A DNA stretch of 64,000 bases from JANNPJ01 sp965200525 (lineage in GTDB: Bacteria; Actinomycetota; Actinomycetes; Actinomycetales; Kineosporiaceae). Positions 7,827 to 16,254 of this stretch are shown here, in pieces; the first letter of the stretch is position 1; each line of letters begins with the position of its first letter. The translations under genes were made by a program, and so were the position numbers. Below the pieces are notes generated by a model. That model did not search any database. It saw only the letters and a program-made list of their open reading frames with translations, and was not told the origin of the DNA. The DNA lies in NCBI GenBank assembly GCA_965200525.1, contig OZ241368.1, positions 4,092,001 to 4,156,000 on the forward strand, written 5' to 3'.

Positions 7827-9374
7827 ATGGCGCTCACCCTGCGCGAACTGCTCGACCTCGACGTGCTGCGCGAGGCCAAACCGGAGGTGCTGGTCGGGCG
7901 CTCCAGCCTGGAACGGGTGGTTCGCTGGGTGCACTCCAGCGAGATCTTCGAGATCGGCCCGTTGCTGTCCGGCGGCGAACTGCTGCTGACCACCGGCCTC
8001 GGGCTGGCCGGCCCGGACGCCGGGGCTCGCCGTCACTACGTGCGTGACCTGGCCGATCGTGGGGTCACCGCCCTGGCCCTGGAGCTCGGCCGGACCTTTC
8101 CGACCCCGCCGGAGGAGCTGGTCGAGGAGTCCCGGCGCTACGGCCTGCCCCTGATCGTGCTCAACGCCGTGGTCCCGTTCATCACGATCAGCCAGGTCGC
8201 CAACACCGCGATCGTGGACGGCGACTCGGCCCGGTTGCGGCTCGGCGACCAGGTCAGCCGGGCTCTGAACGACAGCCTGATCGCCGGGGCGGGCGTGGGG
8301 GGCCTGCTGGCCGCGGCCGGCTCGGTGACCTGCTGCCCGCTGGTGGTGCTCTCGTCGGCCGGGGCCCTGGTGGCCGGGCACGGGGTCGGCGACCACCGCG
8401 ACGCCTGGGAACTGGTGGACGTCGCCCGTCACGTGGTGCCGGTCAGTGTGCACGGGCAGACCTGGGGTCGTCTGGTGGCCGGCCCTGGTTCGCCGCTGCC
8501 GGAACCGGACCTGCTGGCGGTGCTGGAACGCATCGCCGCCGCGTTGTCTCTGGCAGTGTTGCTGACGGGCAGCCCGCCCAGCGAGCAGGACCGGCAGATC
8601 TCGGCGTTGCTGGCCGACCTGGTCGGCAGCTCGGTTCCCGGTGACGCCGACTACCGGCTGCGGGCCGGGCTGGCCGGCTTCCAGCCGCGCCCGAACCAGC
8701 AGATCGTCGCGGTCGCCGTCGACGGCCCGGAGAGCGGGCCGGCGCTGGCGATGCTCGAGCGAGCCTCCCGCCGGCTCGGCTCGGCCCGGCTGGCCGGCCG
8801 GGTGATCGGTGACGTGCTGGCCCTGATGGTGGTCGGGCCCGAGGTCCGGGACGCCGTCGGTGCGGCCCAGTCGGCGATCGAGGAGGCTCGCAGCCGGACC
8901 GGTGCCCCCGAGCTGACCGTCGCCCTGGGCCATGCCGTCAGCGCTCAGGCGGGCGCGGCTCAGCTCGCCGCGAGCCTGCGCGCGGCCCGCGCGGCGCTGC
9001 GGCTGACCCTGACCGAGCGCGCCTCCCGACCCGGCGGAGCGCCGGCGGTGGCGACCAGCCGGACCATGGCGCTCGACCTGGAACTGCTCGGCGACGGAGA
9101 CCCGGCCCGGCTCGGGCCGCTGGCGATGAGTCTGATCGGCGCGCTGATCGAGTGGGACGCCGCTCACCGCAGCGAGCTCGTGCGCACCCTCGAGGTGCTG
9201 CTGTGCCACGGAGGAAGCCCGACCCGGGCGGCGGCGGCGCTGCACCTGGGCCGCCAGTCGCTCTATCAGCGGATCGAGCGGATCGAGACCCTGCTCGGGG
9301 TGCGGGTCGACGACCCGGCCCTGCACGCCTCGCTCCTGCTCGGCACCTGCGCCCACCGCCTCAGCGGCCGTTGA
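7827..9374 (+). CDS. PucR-family transcriptional regulator
   Basis: A 515-residue activator-type regulator. The N-terminal PucR-like domain (about 1-125; LTLRELLDLDVL) senses purine-catabolism signals in Bacillus PucR. A middle GGDEF-like region follows. The C-terminal PucR helix-turn-helix domain (about 455-515) contains EVLLCHGGSPTRAAAALHLG and RQSLYQRIERIE. AGGGAGG at 7811-7817 lies 9 nt before the ATG. Divergent transcription from the deaminase-oxygenase unit suggests it controls that unit. The TGA stop lies inside a 14-bp perfect palindrome. Confidence 0.88.
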   Translation: MALTLRELLDLDVLREAKPEVLVGRSSLERVVRWVHSSEIFEIGPLLSGGELLLTTGLGLAGPDAGARRHYVRDLADRGVTALALELGRTFPTPPEELVEESRRYGLPLIVLNAVVPFITISQVANTAIVDGDSARLRLGDQVSRALNDSLIAGAGVGGLLAAAGSVTCCPLVVLSSAGALVAGHGVGDHRDAWELVDVARHVVPVSVHGQTWGRLVAGPGSPLPEPDLLAVLERIAAALSLAVLLTGSPPSEQDRQISALLADLVGSSVPGDADYRLRAGLAGFQPRPNQQIVAVAVDGPESGPALAMLERASRRLGSARLAGRVIGDVLALMVVGPEVRDAVGAAQSAIEEARSRTGAPELTVALGHAVSAQAGAAQLAASLRAARAALRLTLTERASRPGGAPAVATSRTMALDLELLGDGDPARLGPLAMSLIGALIEWDAAHRSELVRTLEVLLCHGGSPTRAAAALHLGRQSLYQRIERIETLLGVRVDDPALHASLLLGTCAHRLSGR

Positions 9375-9403
9375 GCTCGAAGAGGTGCTGAGCTCAACGG
9401 CCG
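9365..9403 (+). terminator. Strong hairpin overlapping the pucR stop codon
   Basis: Arms 9365-9378 and 9390-9403 (CGGCCGTTGAGCTC and its complement) are a perfect 14-bp pair with an 11-nt loop. The TGA of pucR is at 9372-9374, inside the left arm. There is no U-run, so termination would depend on the hairpin alone, as is common in high-GC actinobacteria. Confidence 0.6.
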
Positions 9404-9486
9404 AAAGCGGCTCCGCCCCGCTACAGTGCGGCTCGGCTGGGCCGACGCGGTGCGAACACCGCCGAATCGATGGGATGGGGCTCAAG

Positions 9487-10176
9487 ATGGACAGCACGCG
9501 TGGGCCGTCGGGTGTCGCGCCCACCCCGGACGAACCGGCTCCGTCGACGGTGCTCGGGATGAGCCCCGCTCGCCTGGAGGCCTTCAGCGACGGCGTCCTC
9601 GCGATCGTCATCACGCTGTTGATCCTCGACATCCATGTGCCGGGCCGGGGTGAGGAGGACCTCGCGGCCAAGCTGGGCGAGCAGTGGCCGGAGTACGTCG
9701 GCTACATGTTGTCGTTCATCACGGTCGGAATCGTCTGGCTGAATCATCACGCCATGATCAACATTTTGCGGCAGACCAATCACACGCTGCAGACGCTGAA
9801 CCTGGTCCTGCTGCTGCCGCTGACGATCCTGCCGTGGCCGACCGCGTTGTTGGCCGAGTACGCCGGCGGCACGGGCGGGCAGCAGAAACTGGTTGTGGTG
9901 GTGTACGGGGTCACGATCTCGTTGATGGCCTCCGCGTTCAACATCATGTGGCGGTACATCCTGCGCCATCCCGAACTGTGGAAGCCGCAGATCACTCGCA
10001 GGATGCTCGAGGTTCGCAACCGACGGTTCAATGCCGGACCGGCGATCTATCCGCTGGCCACCGTGGTGGGGTTGCTGAACGCCTACCTGTTTCTCGCGCT
10101 GATGCTCGCGCTCGGGGTGTTCTATCTGCTGCCGACGCCGGAAGTCCGAGGCGAGCCCGGCGCGGCGGTGCACTGA
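9487..10176 (+). CDS. TMEM175 / DUF1211 family potassium channel protein
   Basis: A 229-residue membrane protein with about six hydrophobic segments. The family signature RLEAFSDGVLAIVITLL lies in the first transmembrane helix; in TMEM175 this RxxxFSDG region lines the pore. Bacterial members carry one such six-helix unit and act as tetrameric K+-permeable channels. The ATG at 9487 has GGATGGGG six bases upstream. ATGs at 9475 or within the FSDG region are possible alternatives. No functional link to neighbours is apparent. Confidence 0.85.
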   Translation: MDSTRGPSGVAPTPDEPAPSTVLGMSPARLEAFSDGVLAIVITLLILDIHVPGRGEEDLAAKLGEQWPEYVGYMLSFITVGIVWLNHHAMINILRQTNHTLQTLNLVLLLPLTILPWPTALLAEYAGGTGGQQKLVVVVYGVTISLMASAFNIMWRYILRHPELWKPQITRRMLEVRNRRFNAGPAIYPLATVVGLLNAYLFLALMLALGVFYLLPTPEVRGEPGAAVH

Positions 10177-10226
10177 CCCCATGCTGAGGCGGAATCGACC
10201 ACGGGGATGGCGGTTCGGCGCCCGCA

Positions 10227-11183
10227 TCAGCTCTCCCCGCACTCGGTGTCCGGTGGCCCGGTGTCGTCCAGATCCGCCGGGGAGGCCGACGGTTCATCCT
10301 CATGTCGTGCAGCGGGTGGTTCTGGTTGGCGGTAGTCGTGGGGGTGGGTGGTGTAGGTGTGTCCGGTGCGGGTGGTCCAGGTGGACACTCCGTCGTCGAA
10401 AGCGACTCGCCAGGCGGGTGTTTGCTTCAGCCGGTGATGCCGGCGGCACAAACAGGCCAGGTTGCAGTCGGCGGTCGGCCCGCCGTCCAGCCAAGGCCGC
10501 ACGTGGTCGATGTCGCACCATGTGGCGGGTTGGCGGCAGCCGGGGAACCGGCAGGTGCGGTCGCGGTGTTTGATGTGGCGTTCGAGGTCGGCCGGCAACC
10601 GGTAGGACGGGCTGGAGGCGGCGAGGAAGGTTCCGGTGTTCTCGTCGAAGACGACGGCCCGGAACCCGGTGCCCTTTCGCTCGATCAGGTCAGCGACGAG
10701 GTTGCGGGCGACCCAGGCCGGGACGAATCCGAGGCCGTCGATTTCCCCGACTCCACCGGACAGGTGCGCGGTCTCATCGAAGATCGCCACGCCCTTCTTC
10801 TCATCGATGTGCCCGGCCCGCATCGCGGCCATGACCCGCGGTAGCCGGTCGGCCAACGTGATGAGCCGCTCGAACCAGCCCCGCGCGGTGCGCGGCGACA
10901 ACGTCAGAGCCGGGGCCAGTTCGTCGGCGGCGAACTCCTCCACCGCCGGTAGCCGCACCCCGACCGGGGCGGTCGGGTCGCAGCGGCGCCGCCACGCGAA
11001 CTCCAGCAGCTCATCGATCATCCCGGCCTCGACGCGGGACTTCAGTGCTTTCCACGCCTGGATCCGTTCGACCACCTCACGATCCGGCACCTCCGCCACC
11101 ACCTGACGTTCCAGGACGGCCAGCATCCGCAGACCCGGACCCAACCCGGTCACCGACCGGTACCCCACCGACGACGCCACCAC
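10227..11183 (-). CDS. DUF222 / HNH endonuclease protein, internally shortened
   Basis: A 318-residue member of the 13E12/REP13E12-like family that is abundant and repeated in actinobacteria. The N-terminal DUF222 part (about 1-130; VRLPAVEEFAADELAPALTL) and the C-terminal HNH nuclease domain (CRFPGC, DIDHVRPW, LCRRHHRLK) are recognisable. Typical proteins have 400-550 residues. Here the conserved start of DUF222 runs directly into a GLGFVP segment, with the usual 100-150 residue middle part missing but the frame kept. HNH residues appear intact. It reads away from the IS110 element about 150-300 bp off. Role unknown; often associated with mobile DNA. Confidence 0.85.
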   Translation of the reverse strand: MVASSVGYRSVTGLGPGLRMLAVLERQVVAEVPDREVVERIQAWKALKSRVEAGMIDELLEFAWRRRCDPTAPVGVRLPAVEEFAADELAPALTLSPRTARGWFERLITLADRLPRVMAAMRAGHIDEKKGVAIFDETAHLSGGVGEIDGLGFVPAWVARNLVADLIERKGTGFRAVVFDENTGTFLAASSPSYRLPADLERHIKHRDRTCRFPGCRQPATWCDIDHVRPWLDGGPTADCNLACLCRRHHRLKQTPAWRVAFDDGVSTWTTRTGHTYTTHPHDYRQPEPPAARHEDEPSASPADLDDTGPPDTECGES

Positions 11184-11508
11184 GCATCACCCCCGACCCC
11201 GTATCGAACACCCCAACTCGAACACGTGTAGCAATTCTACCGCACCGGGAAAGGCAAAACGGAGTTATCCACAGTGATGATGGGGGGTGCCTGGTCCTGG
11301 AGGATCGGGTCGAGCTCCCGGGCGGATGACCCAGTTATCCATTGACGAGGCTGTCCAGCGCCTGATCTGTCTTCGCTTGGGGGCGCACGCACCGGCCGGA
11401 CGGGTGTGACCTGATAGGAGCTTGGCCGCGTCCCGTCACTGTGCTGTCCGCCCAACCGGTGGTGCGTGCCGTCCCATCGGTCGATTGTGAAAGGACAGCT
11501 CTCCCACG
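11184..11508. other. Intergenic region: HNH gene promoter side and IS110 left noncoding end
   Basis: 325 bp without a protein gene. The first 100 bp lie upstream of the HNH gene. From about 11330 the sequence has the look of an IS110-family left noncoding end, including ATAGGAGC at 11414-11421, which recurs just after the transposase at 12574-12581. IS110 elements encode a bridge (seek) RNA in such a region. I could not fold it reliably. Confidence 0.4.
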
Positions 11509-12600
11509 ATGACAGAGGTTCTGGTTCAGATCACTGGTGGTGTGGATACTCACGCCGACACCCACACCGTGGCTGCTTGCGATGCTCTGGGGCGCCTGCT
11601 GGGGCACCAGACATTTCCGGCCACCCCCTCGGGTTACCGGCAGGTCCTGGCCTGGTTGCGAGGCCATGGTGAGCTCGTCGCCGTCGGGGTCGAAGGCACC
11701 GGCAGCTACGGTGCCGGGCTGGCCCGGTTCCTGAGCGGCGCCGGCGTACGTGTACTCGAAGTCGACCGGCCCGACCGACGCGCTCGCCGCCGGCACGGAA
11801 AGTCCGACCCGGTGGATGCCGAGGCCGCTGCCCGTGCCGTGCAGGCCGAGACGGCCACCGGCACACCCAAGTCCCGCACCGGTCCGGTCGAGGCGATTCG
11901 CTGTCTGCGCGTAGCGCGCCGTGGAGCGATCAAGGCCCGGACGGCAACCATCAACGCCTTGCATCAGGTCCTCATATCCGCCCCGGACGCGGTGCGTCAG
12001 CGATTGGCCCCCCTACGAGGCAAGGCCCTGGTCGCTGCTGCCGCTCAGTTGCGGCCGCGACCTGACCTGCGCGACCCCGAGCAGGCCACCAAGACCACCC
12101 TGCGACGACTGGCCCGACGATGCCTCTACCTCGACAGCGAGATCGCCGAGGCAGACGCCGAACTCGTGCAGCTCCTGCGGGCCACCGCCCCGCGCCTCCT
12201 GGAACAGGTCGGGGTCGGACCCGAGGTCGCCGCCCAGCTCCTGGTCACCGCCGGGGACAACTCCACCCGGCTCAGCAACGACGCCGCCTTCGCCGCACTC
12301 TGCGGGGTCAGCCCGGTCCCGGTGTCCTCGGGACGCACCGACCGCCACCGCCTCAACCGCGGCGGAGACCGCCACGCCAACAGCGCCCTCTACACCGTCG
12401 TCCTGGTCCGCATGCGCCACCACCAACCCACCCGCGACTACGTCACGCGACGACGCGCACAAGGCCTCAGCACCAAAGAGATCATGCGCTGCCTCAAGCG
12501 CTACGTCGCCAGAGAACTACTTCCGCTCATCCACGAAGCCCTCCAACCACACCGCCAGCCCGCTTGACGCTCTATAGGAGCATCAGACGGTCAAAGAGGG
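11330..12600 (+). mobile_element. IS110-family insertion sequence (ends approximate)
   Basis: One transposase gene flanked by noncoding ends. IS110 elements lack terminal inverted repeats and usually make no target duplication, so the borders cannot be read directly. The left border is placed where IS-like noncoding sequence seems to begin. The right border is placed shortly after the ATAGGAGC copy at 12574-12581. The transposase is intact, so the element may be active. Confidence 0.6.
11509..12567 (+). CDS. IS110-family transposase (DEDD recombinase)
   Basis: A 352-residue transposase. The N-terminal RuvC-like DEDD domain shows Asp13 in VDTHADTH, the Glu in GVEGTGSYG, and the Asp pair in SDPVDAEAAARA. 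The C-terminal Tnp_20 domain has the catalytic Ser in a VSSGRTDRHRLNRGGDRHANSA-type motif (read in two parts: PVSSGR and NRGGDRHANSAL). Such recombinases work with a bridge RNA encoded in the noncoding end. Length and motifs are complete, with no frameshift. It lies between a shortened HNH gene and an ABC transporter, inside the accessory block between rsmA and ispE. Confidence 0.95.
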   Translation: MTEVLVQITGGVDTHADTHTVAACDALGRLLGHQTFPATPSGYRQVLAWLRGHGELVAVGVEGTGSYGAGLARFLSGAGVRVLEVDRPDRRARRRHGKSDPVDAEAAARAVQAETATGTPKSRTGPVEAIRCLRVARRGAIKARTATINALHQVLISAPDAVRQRLAPLRGKALVAAAAQLRPRPDLRDPEQATKTTLRRLARRCLYLDSEIAEADAELVQLLRATAPRLLEQVGVGPEVAAQLLVTAGDNSTRLSNDAAFAALCGVSPVPVSSGRTDRHRLNRGGDRHANSALYTVVLVRMRHHQPTRDYVTRRRAQGLSTKEIMRCLKRYVARELLPLIHEALQPHRQPA

Positions 12601-12786
12601 CATAATGGTTCCCGGTGGGGGCGCCGCGCAGGGCTGGTTCGCGGCATCACGAATCGTTCGACGCCCGCAGGGTCGGGCTCTGTCCGGTTGTGTGGCTGAG
12701 CGTCCAGTCACCGGAAAATGCGTTGCGTAGATCGCCCGTAACCGCGTTAGATCGAAGTCCGCCCCCCTTTTCTGAGGAGCATTTTC

Positions 12787-15700
12787 ATGCGTCTGCTCCG
12801 CGACCTGTGGACTGCGTCGCCGCACCGATCGATGGTGGCGACGATCATGGTCGTGGTCGCCGCAGCCGGGCAGGCGGCGGCCTCGGCGCTGGCCGGGCCG
12901 GTGCTCCTGAATCACTCGCACACCCTGTTCATGGCCCTCGTGGTGGCCCTGGTGGTCAATGTCTTCGGCGACCTCGCGGTCAACCTGGTGCTTGCCCGGC
13001 TGACCGCCGACTGGACCGCCGACGTGCGAAGGCGTCTGTGCGACACCGCTTTCGCGCAAGATCTACCCACTCTCGAGGCCACCCCGGTGGGCGAGCTGCT
13101 CGACCGGATCGACGGTGACGTCTACCAGGTGGGCGCGGAGGTTCGCGGCAGTGGTCTGCGGATCTTCCAGTCGCTGGCCGTGGCCACGCTGTCGGTCGTC
13201 ATCGGACTGTTCGTCTGGTGGCCGGCCGGGCTCGGCATGATCGTGGTCACCGGCGTGCTGGTCGTCGGTCTGAACAAGCCCACCCGCCGGATCGGCCCGG
13301 CCCGAATGGGTGAGGAGGAGGCCTGGTCGGATCTGGCTGCGGTGATGGAGGAGTCGATCCACGGCCAGGACGACGTGCGCACCAGCCTGGCCCGGCCTTA
13401 CGTGATGAATCTGTTCGCCCAGCGGGCCAGCAGGGTGCTGGGCCGCGGCCGGATCGTGTGGGCGGCATCGGCCCAGGTGACCACCATCGCCGCCGCCGTG
13501 ATCCGGACCGGGATCGCCGCGGTCGTGATCGGCGGCGTCTGGGCCCTGGCCACGGACCGGATCGACGGCGCCCGGCTGACCTCGATCTGGCTGCTGGCTC
13601 TGGCTTTCGGGGGCACGATCGACAACGTCGGGCGGATGGTGCCGCACCTGCAGCAGGGCCTGGGCGCCTGGGGCCGGGTGCAGTTGCTCGGCGGGGCCCG
13701 CCAGGAGCCGACCGGCGGAACCGCTCCGGTCGACGGCGACCTGACCGTGGAGGGCCTGACCTTCCGGTACGGCGCGAGTGACACCACAATGCGCCGGCCC
13801 GCCCTGCACGACGTCCATCTGACGTTCGCCCGTGGCCGCTCCTATGCGCTGATCGGGCGCACCGGCTCCGGAAAGTCCACTCTGGCCAAGGTGCTCACCC
13901 GGGCCGTGGAGGTGCCTCGGGGCACGGTCCGGCTCGGCGGGGTCGACCTGATGGATCTGGACATCGAGGAGCTGCGCCGCTGGGTGGCCGTCGTCCCGCA
14001 GCGCACCGACGTGCTGGCCGGCACCCTGGCCGAGAACATCGCTCTGTTCGACCCGGCCCTGCTCGAGGCGGCGGCTACCGCCGTCGACGAGCTCGGGCTG
14101 AGTTCCTGGGTCGCCGACCTGCCCGGCGGGATGCAGACTCGGCTCGGCGAGGGCGGATACGTGCTCTCGGCCGGCCAGGAGCAGCTGGTCGCGTTCGGCC
14201 GGATCCTGGTCCGGGATCCGCACGTGGTGATCCTCGACGAGGCCACCGCACGGATGGACCCGGTGACCGAGGCCCGGGTGCAGAAGGCCTCGCAGCGATT
14301 GCTGAGCGGGCGGATCGGCATCGTGATCGCGCACCGGCTCTCCTCGGTCCGCGACTGTGACGAGGTGGTGGTGCTCGCTGACGGCCGGATCGTCGAGGCC
14401 GGCCCGTTGCGGGAGTCGCAGCGCTTCGCCGAGTTGCTGGCCAGCAGCCAGCCGGCCGAGTCGAACCTGGCCGTGGTGCCGATCCAGGGCGGCCGCGGCC
14501 ACGACCGGTGGATCGAGGCGACCTCGGACGGCAACCTGGCCGAGCCTCCGGTGCTGCCCGAGCCGGCCCGGGTCAACACCCTGGGTCAGATCTTCCGGCT
14601 GGCCCTGAACGACGCCCGGTTCGGCCTGGCCTCGGTGGCCGTCTTCGCCATCACCATCGTGCTCGGCCTCGACGGCTCGATGCTGCCGTGGCTGTGGGCC
14701 GATCTGGTCGACGGCTCCGGCAGCCTGTTCTGGCCGGCCGCCGGGATCGTGGCCGGGTTGCTGGCCACCGTGCCCGGCCCGTACCTGACCGACCGCTGGT
14801 TCCCGGAGTGGTGGGTCCGCCAGATGCTGCGGATCAGCCTGCGCCTGGTGCACGGCCAGACCGGCCCCAGTCGCGGCAGCTCGCACACCCCGGCCGAGGT
14901 GATCGCCCAGAGCGGGGACACCGAACGGGTGGTGCAGCTGGCCGACAACGTGATCGACCAGTTCGTCTGCCTGTTCTTCCTGATCTCGATGACCCTGATC
15001 TCGGGCAGCCTGGTGCCGGCCCTGTTCTTCGGCGGCACCATGCTACTCTCCGGCCTGGCCGCGACCGGGTTCGGGCCCCTGCTGGAGCGCTCGGCCAAGG
15101 CGACCGTGGCCGCCCGGGCCTCGTTCGCCACGGCGCTGGTCTCGTCGCTGTCGGCGGCCCGGACGGTCAAGCTGGCCGGCGCCACCCGCCCGGTGCTGGG
15201 CCACCTGGCCGGGCTGGACGCGGTCCGCAGCAACCGGCAGCGCCGGGAGATCGTGATCCAGGTCTGGGCCCGGTCCACGCCGTCCGTGGTCGCCGGGTTG
15301 CTGCCGATCGCGGCCTGGGCCCTGTACCTGTCCGGCGGGCTGTCCGCCGGGGCCACCCTGGTCGCGGTCTCGACGCTGGCCGCCGCCCGCTGGTTCGCGT
15401 GGACGACGGCGTCCCTGGTCTCGTCGCTGCCCGGGGCCCGGGTCTGGAGCCGGCGCACCGCCGCCATGTCCGGGGTGGGCGCCTACTCGGCGGCGGTGCC
15501 GGGGGTGGACCTCTCCGCCGGGACGGCGCCGGCTCCGGTCGCGGCCCCCCGACACCCGCTGCGACGGCTGGACCTGACCGGGTTCAGCGCCGTCCACGAG
15601 GACGGGATCGTCGGCGCCGAGCAGATCAACCTGACCGTCGAGCGGGGCCAGCTGGTGCTGATCGTGGGTCCGGTCGGGTCGGGCAAGTCGTCACTGCTGC

Positions 15701-16242
15701 GAGCCCTAGCCGGGATCGTGCACCACACCGGCACGCTGCGCTGGAACGGCCGGCCGGTGACCGAGCCGGACCGGTTCCTCCGGCCCAACCAGGTCGGCTA
15801 CGTCGGCCAGCTGCCCCGGGTGCTGTCCGGCACGATCGCCGACAACATCAGCCTGGGTCACCAGGTCGACGCCGTCGGCGCCGTGTCGACGGCCCAGCTG
15901 GAGCGCGACCTGGAGGACTCCGGCGCCGGCCTGGAGCTGCTGATCGGGCACAAGGGCAGCCGGCTGTCCGGCGGGCAGCTGCAGCGACTGGCGCTGGCCC
16001 GGGCCCTGGCGCCGAGGACCGAACTGCTGATCGCGGACGACGTGTCCTCGGCTCTCGACGTCACCACCGAACTCGCGCTGTGGCGGGCGCTGCGCGAACA
16101 CGGCGTCACGGTGATCGGCTCGACGTCGAAGCGGGCCGCCCTGACCCAGGCCGATCACGTCGTCGTCCTGCTGGGCGGCAAGGCGGTGGCCCAGGGGTCC
16201 TGGAGCGATCTTGAGGACGCCTGGGGCCACCTTGCGGGTTGA
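12787..16242 (+). CDS. Fused full-length ABC transporter (two TMD-NBD halves)
   Basis: An 1151-residue protein containing two type I exporter halves: TMD1 (about 10-290), NBD1 (about 315-555), TMD2 (about 605-895), NBD2 (about 925-1150). NBD1 has GRTGSGKST, LSAGQ, VILDEATARMD (catalytic Glu present) and IAHRLSS (switch His). NBD2 has GPVGSGKSS and LSGGQLQRLALARAL, but Walker B reads LIADDVSSALD, with Asp in place of Glu. The H-loop reads VIGSTSKRA, without His. One ATP site therefore looks degenerate, as in ABCC-type or heterodimeric exporters. GAGGAG lies 7 nt before the ATG. Substrate unknown. Confidence 0.9.
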   Translation: MRLLRDLWTASPHRSMVATIMVVVAAAGQAAASALAGPVLLNHSHTLFMALVVALVVNVFGDLAVNLVLARLTADWTADVRRRLCDTAFAQDLPTLEATPVGELLDRIDGDVYQVGAEVRGSGLRIFQSLAVATLSVVIGLFVWWPAGLGMIVVTGVLVVGLNKPTRRIGPARMGEEEAWSDLAAVMEESIHGQDDVRTSLARPYVMNLFAQRASRVLGRGRIVWAASAQVTTIAAAVIRTGIAAVVIGGVWALATDRIDGARLTSIWLLALAFGGTIDNVGRMVPHLQQGLGAWGRVQLLGGARQEPTGGTAPVDGDLTVEGLTFRYGASDTTMRRPALHDVHLTFARGRSYALIGRTGSGKSTLAKVLTRAVEVPRGTVRLGGVDLMDLDIEELRRWVAVVPQRTDVLAGTLAENIALFDPALLEAAATAVDELGLSSWVADLPGGMQTRLGEGGYVLSAGQEQLVAFGRILVRDPHVVILDEATARMDPVTEARVQKASQRLLSGRIGIVIAHRLSSVRDCDEVVVLADGRIVEAGPLRESQRFAELLASSQPAESNLAVVPIQGGRGHDRWIEATSDGNLAEPPVLPEPARVNTLGQIFRLALNDARFGLASVAVFAITIVLGLDGSMLPWLWADLVDGSGSLFWPAAGIVAGLLATVPGPYLTDRWFPEWWVRQMLRISLRLVHGQTGPSRGSSHTPAEVIAQSGDTERVVQLADNVIDQFVCLFFLISMTLISGSLVPALFFGGTMLLSGLAATGFGPLLERSAKATVAARASFATALVSSLSAARTVKLAGATRPVLGHLAGLDAVRSNRQRREIVIQVWARSTPSVVAGLLPIAAWALYLSGGLSAGATLVAVSTLAAARWFAWTTASLVSSLPGARVWSRRTAAMSGVGAYSAAVPGVDLSAGTAPAPVAAPRHPLRRLDLTGFSAVHEDGIVGAEQINLTVERGQLVLIVGPVGSGKSSLLRALAGIVHHTGTLRWNGRPVTEPDRFLRPNQVGYVGQLPRVLSGTIADNISLGHQVDAVGAVSTAQLERDLEDSGAGLELLIGHKGSRLSGGQLQRLALARALAPRTELLIADDVSSALDVTTELALWRALREHGVTVIGSTSKRAALTQADHVVVLLGGKAVAQGSWSDLEDAWGHLAG

Positions 16243-16254
16243 GCGGGGTGAGCC

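Noticed and set aside
7688..7993. N-terminal extension of the deaminase frame
   Set aside because: It would overlap the well-supported pucR start and ribosome-binding site; homologous deaminases begin near residue 1 of the shorter form.
10227..12567. A defence system made of the HNH protein and the IS110 recombinase
   Set aside because: Both are common genomic repeats in actinobacteria and have opposite orientation; no accessory defence gene accompanies them.
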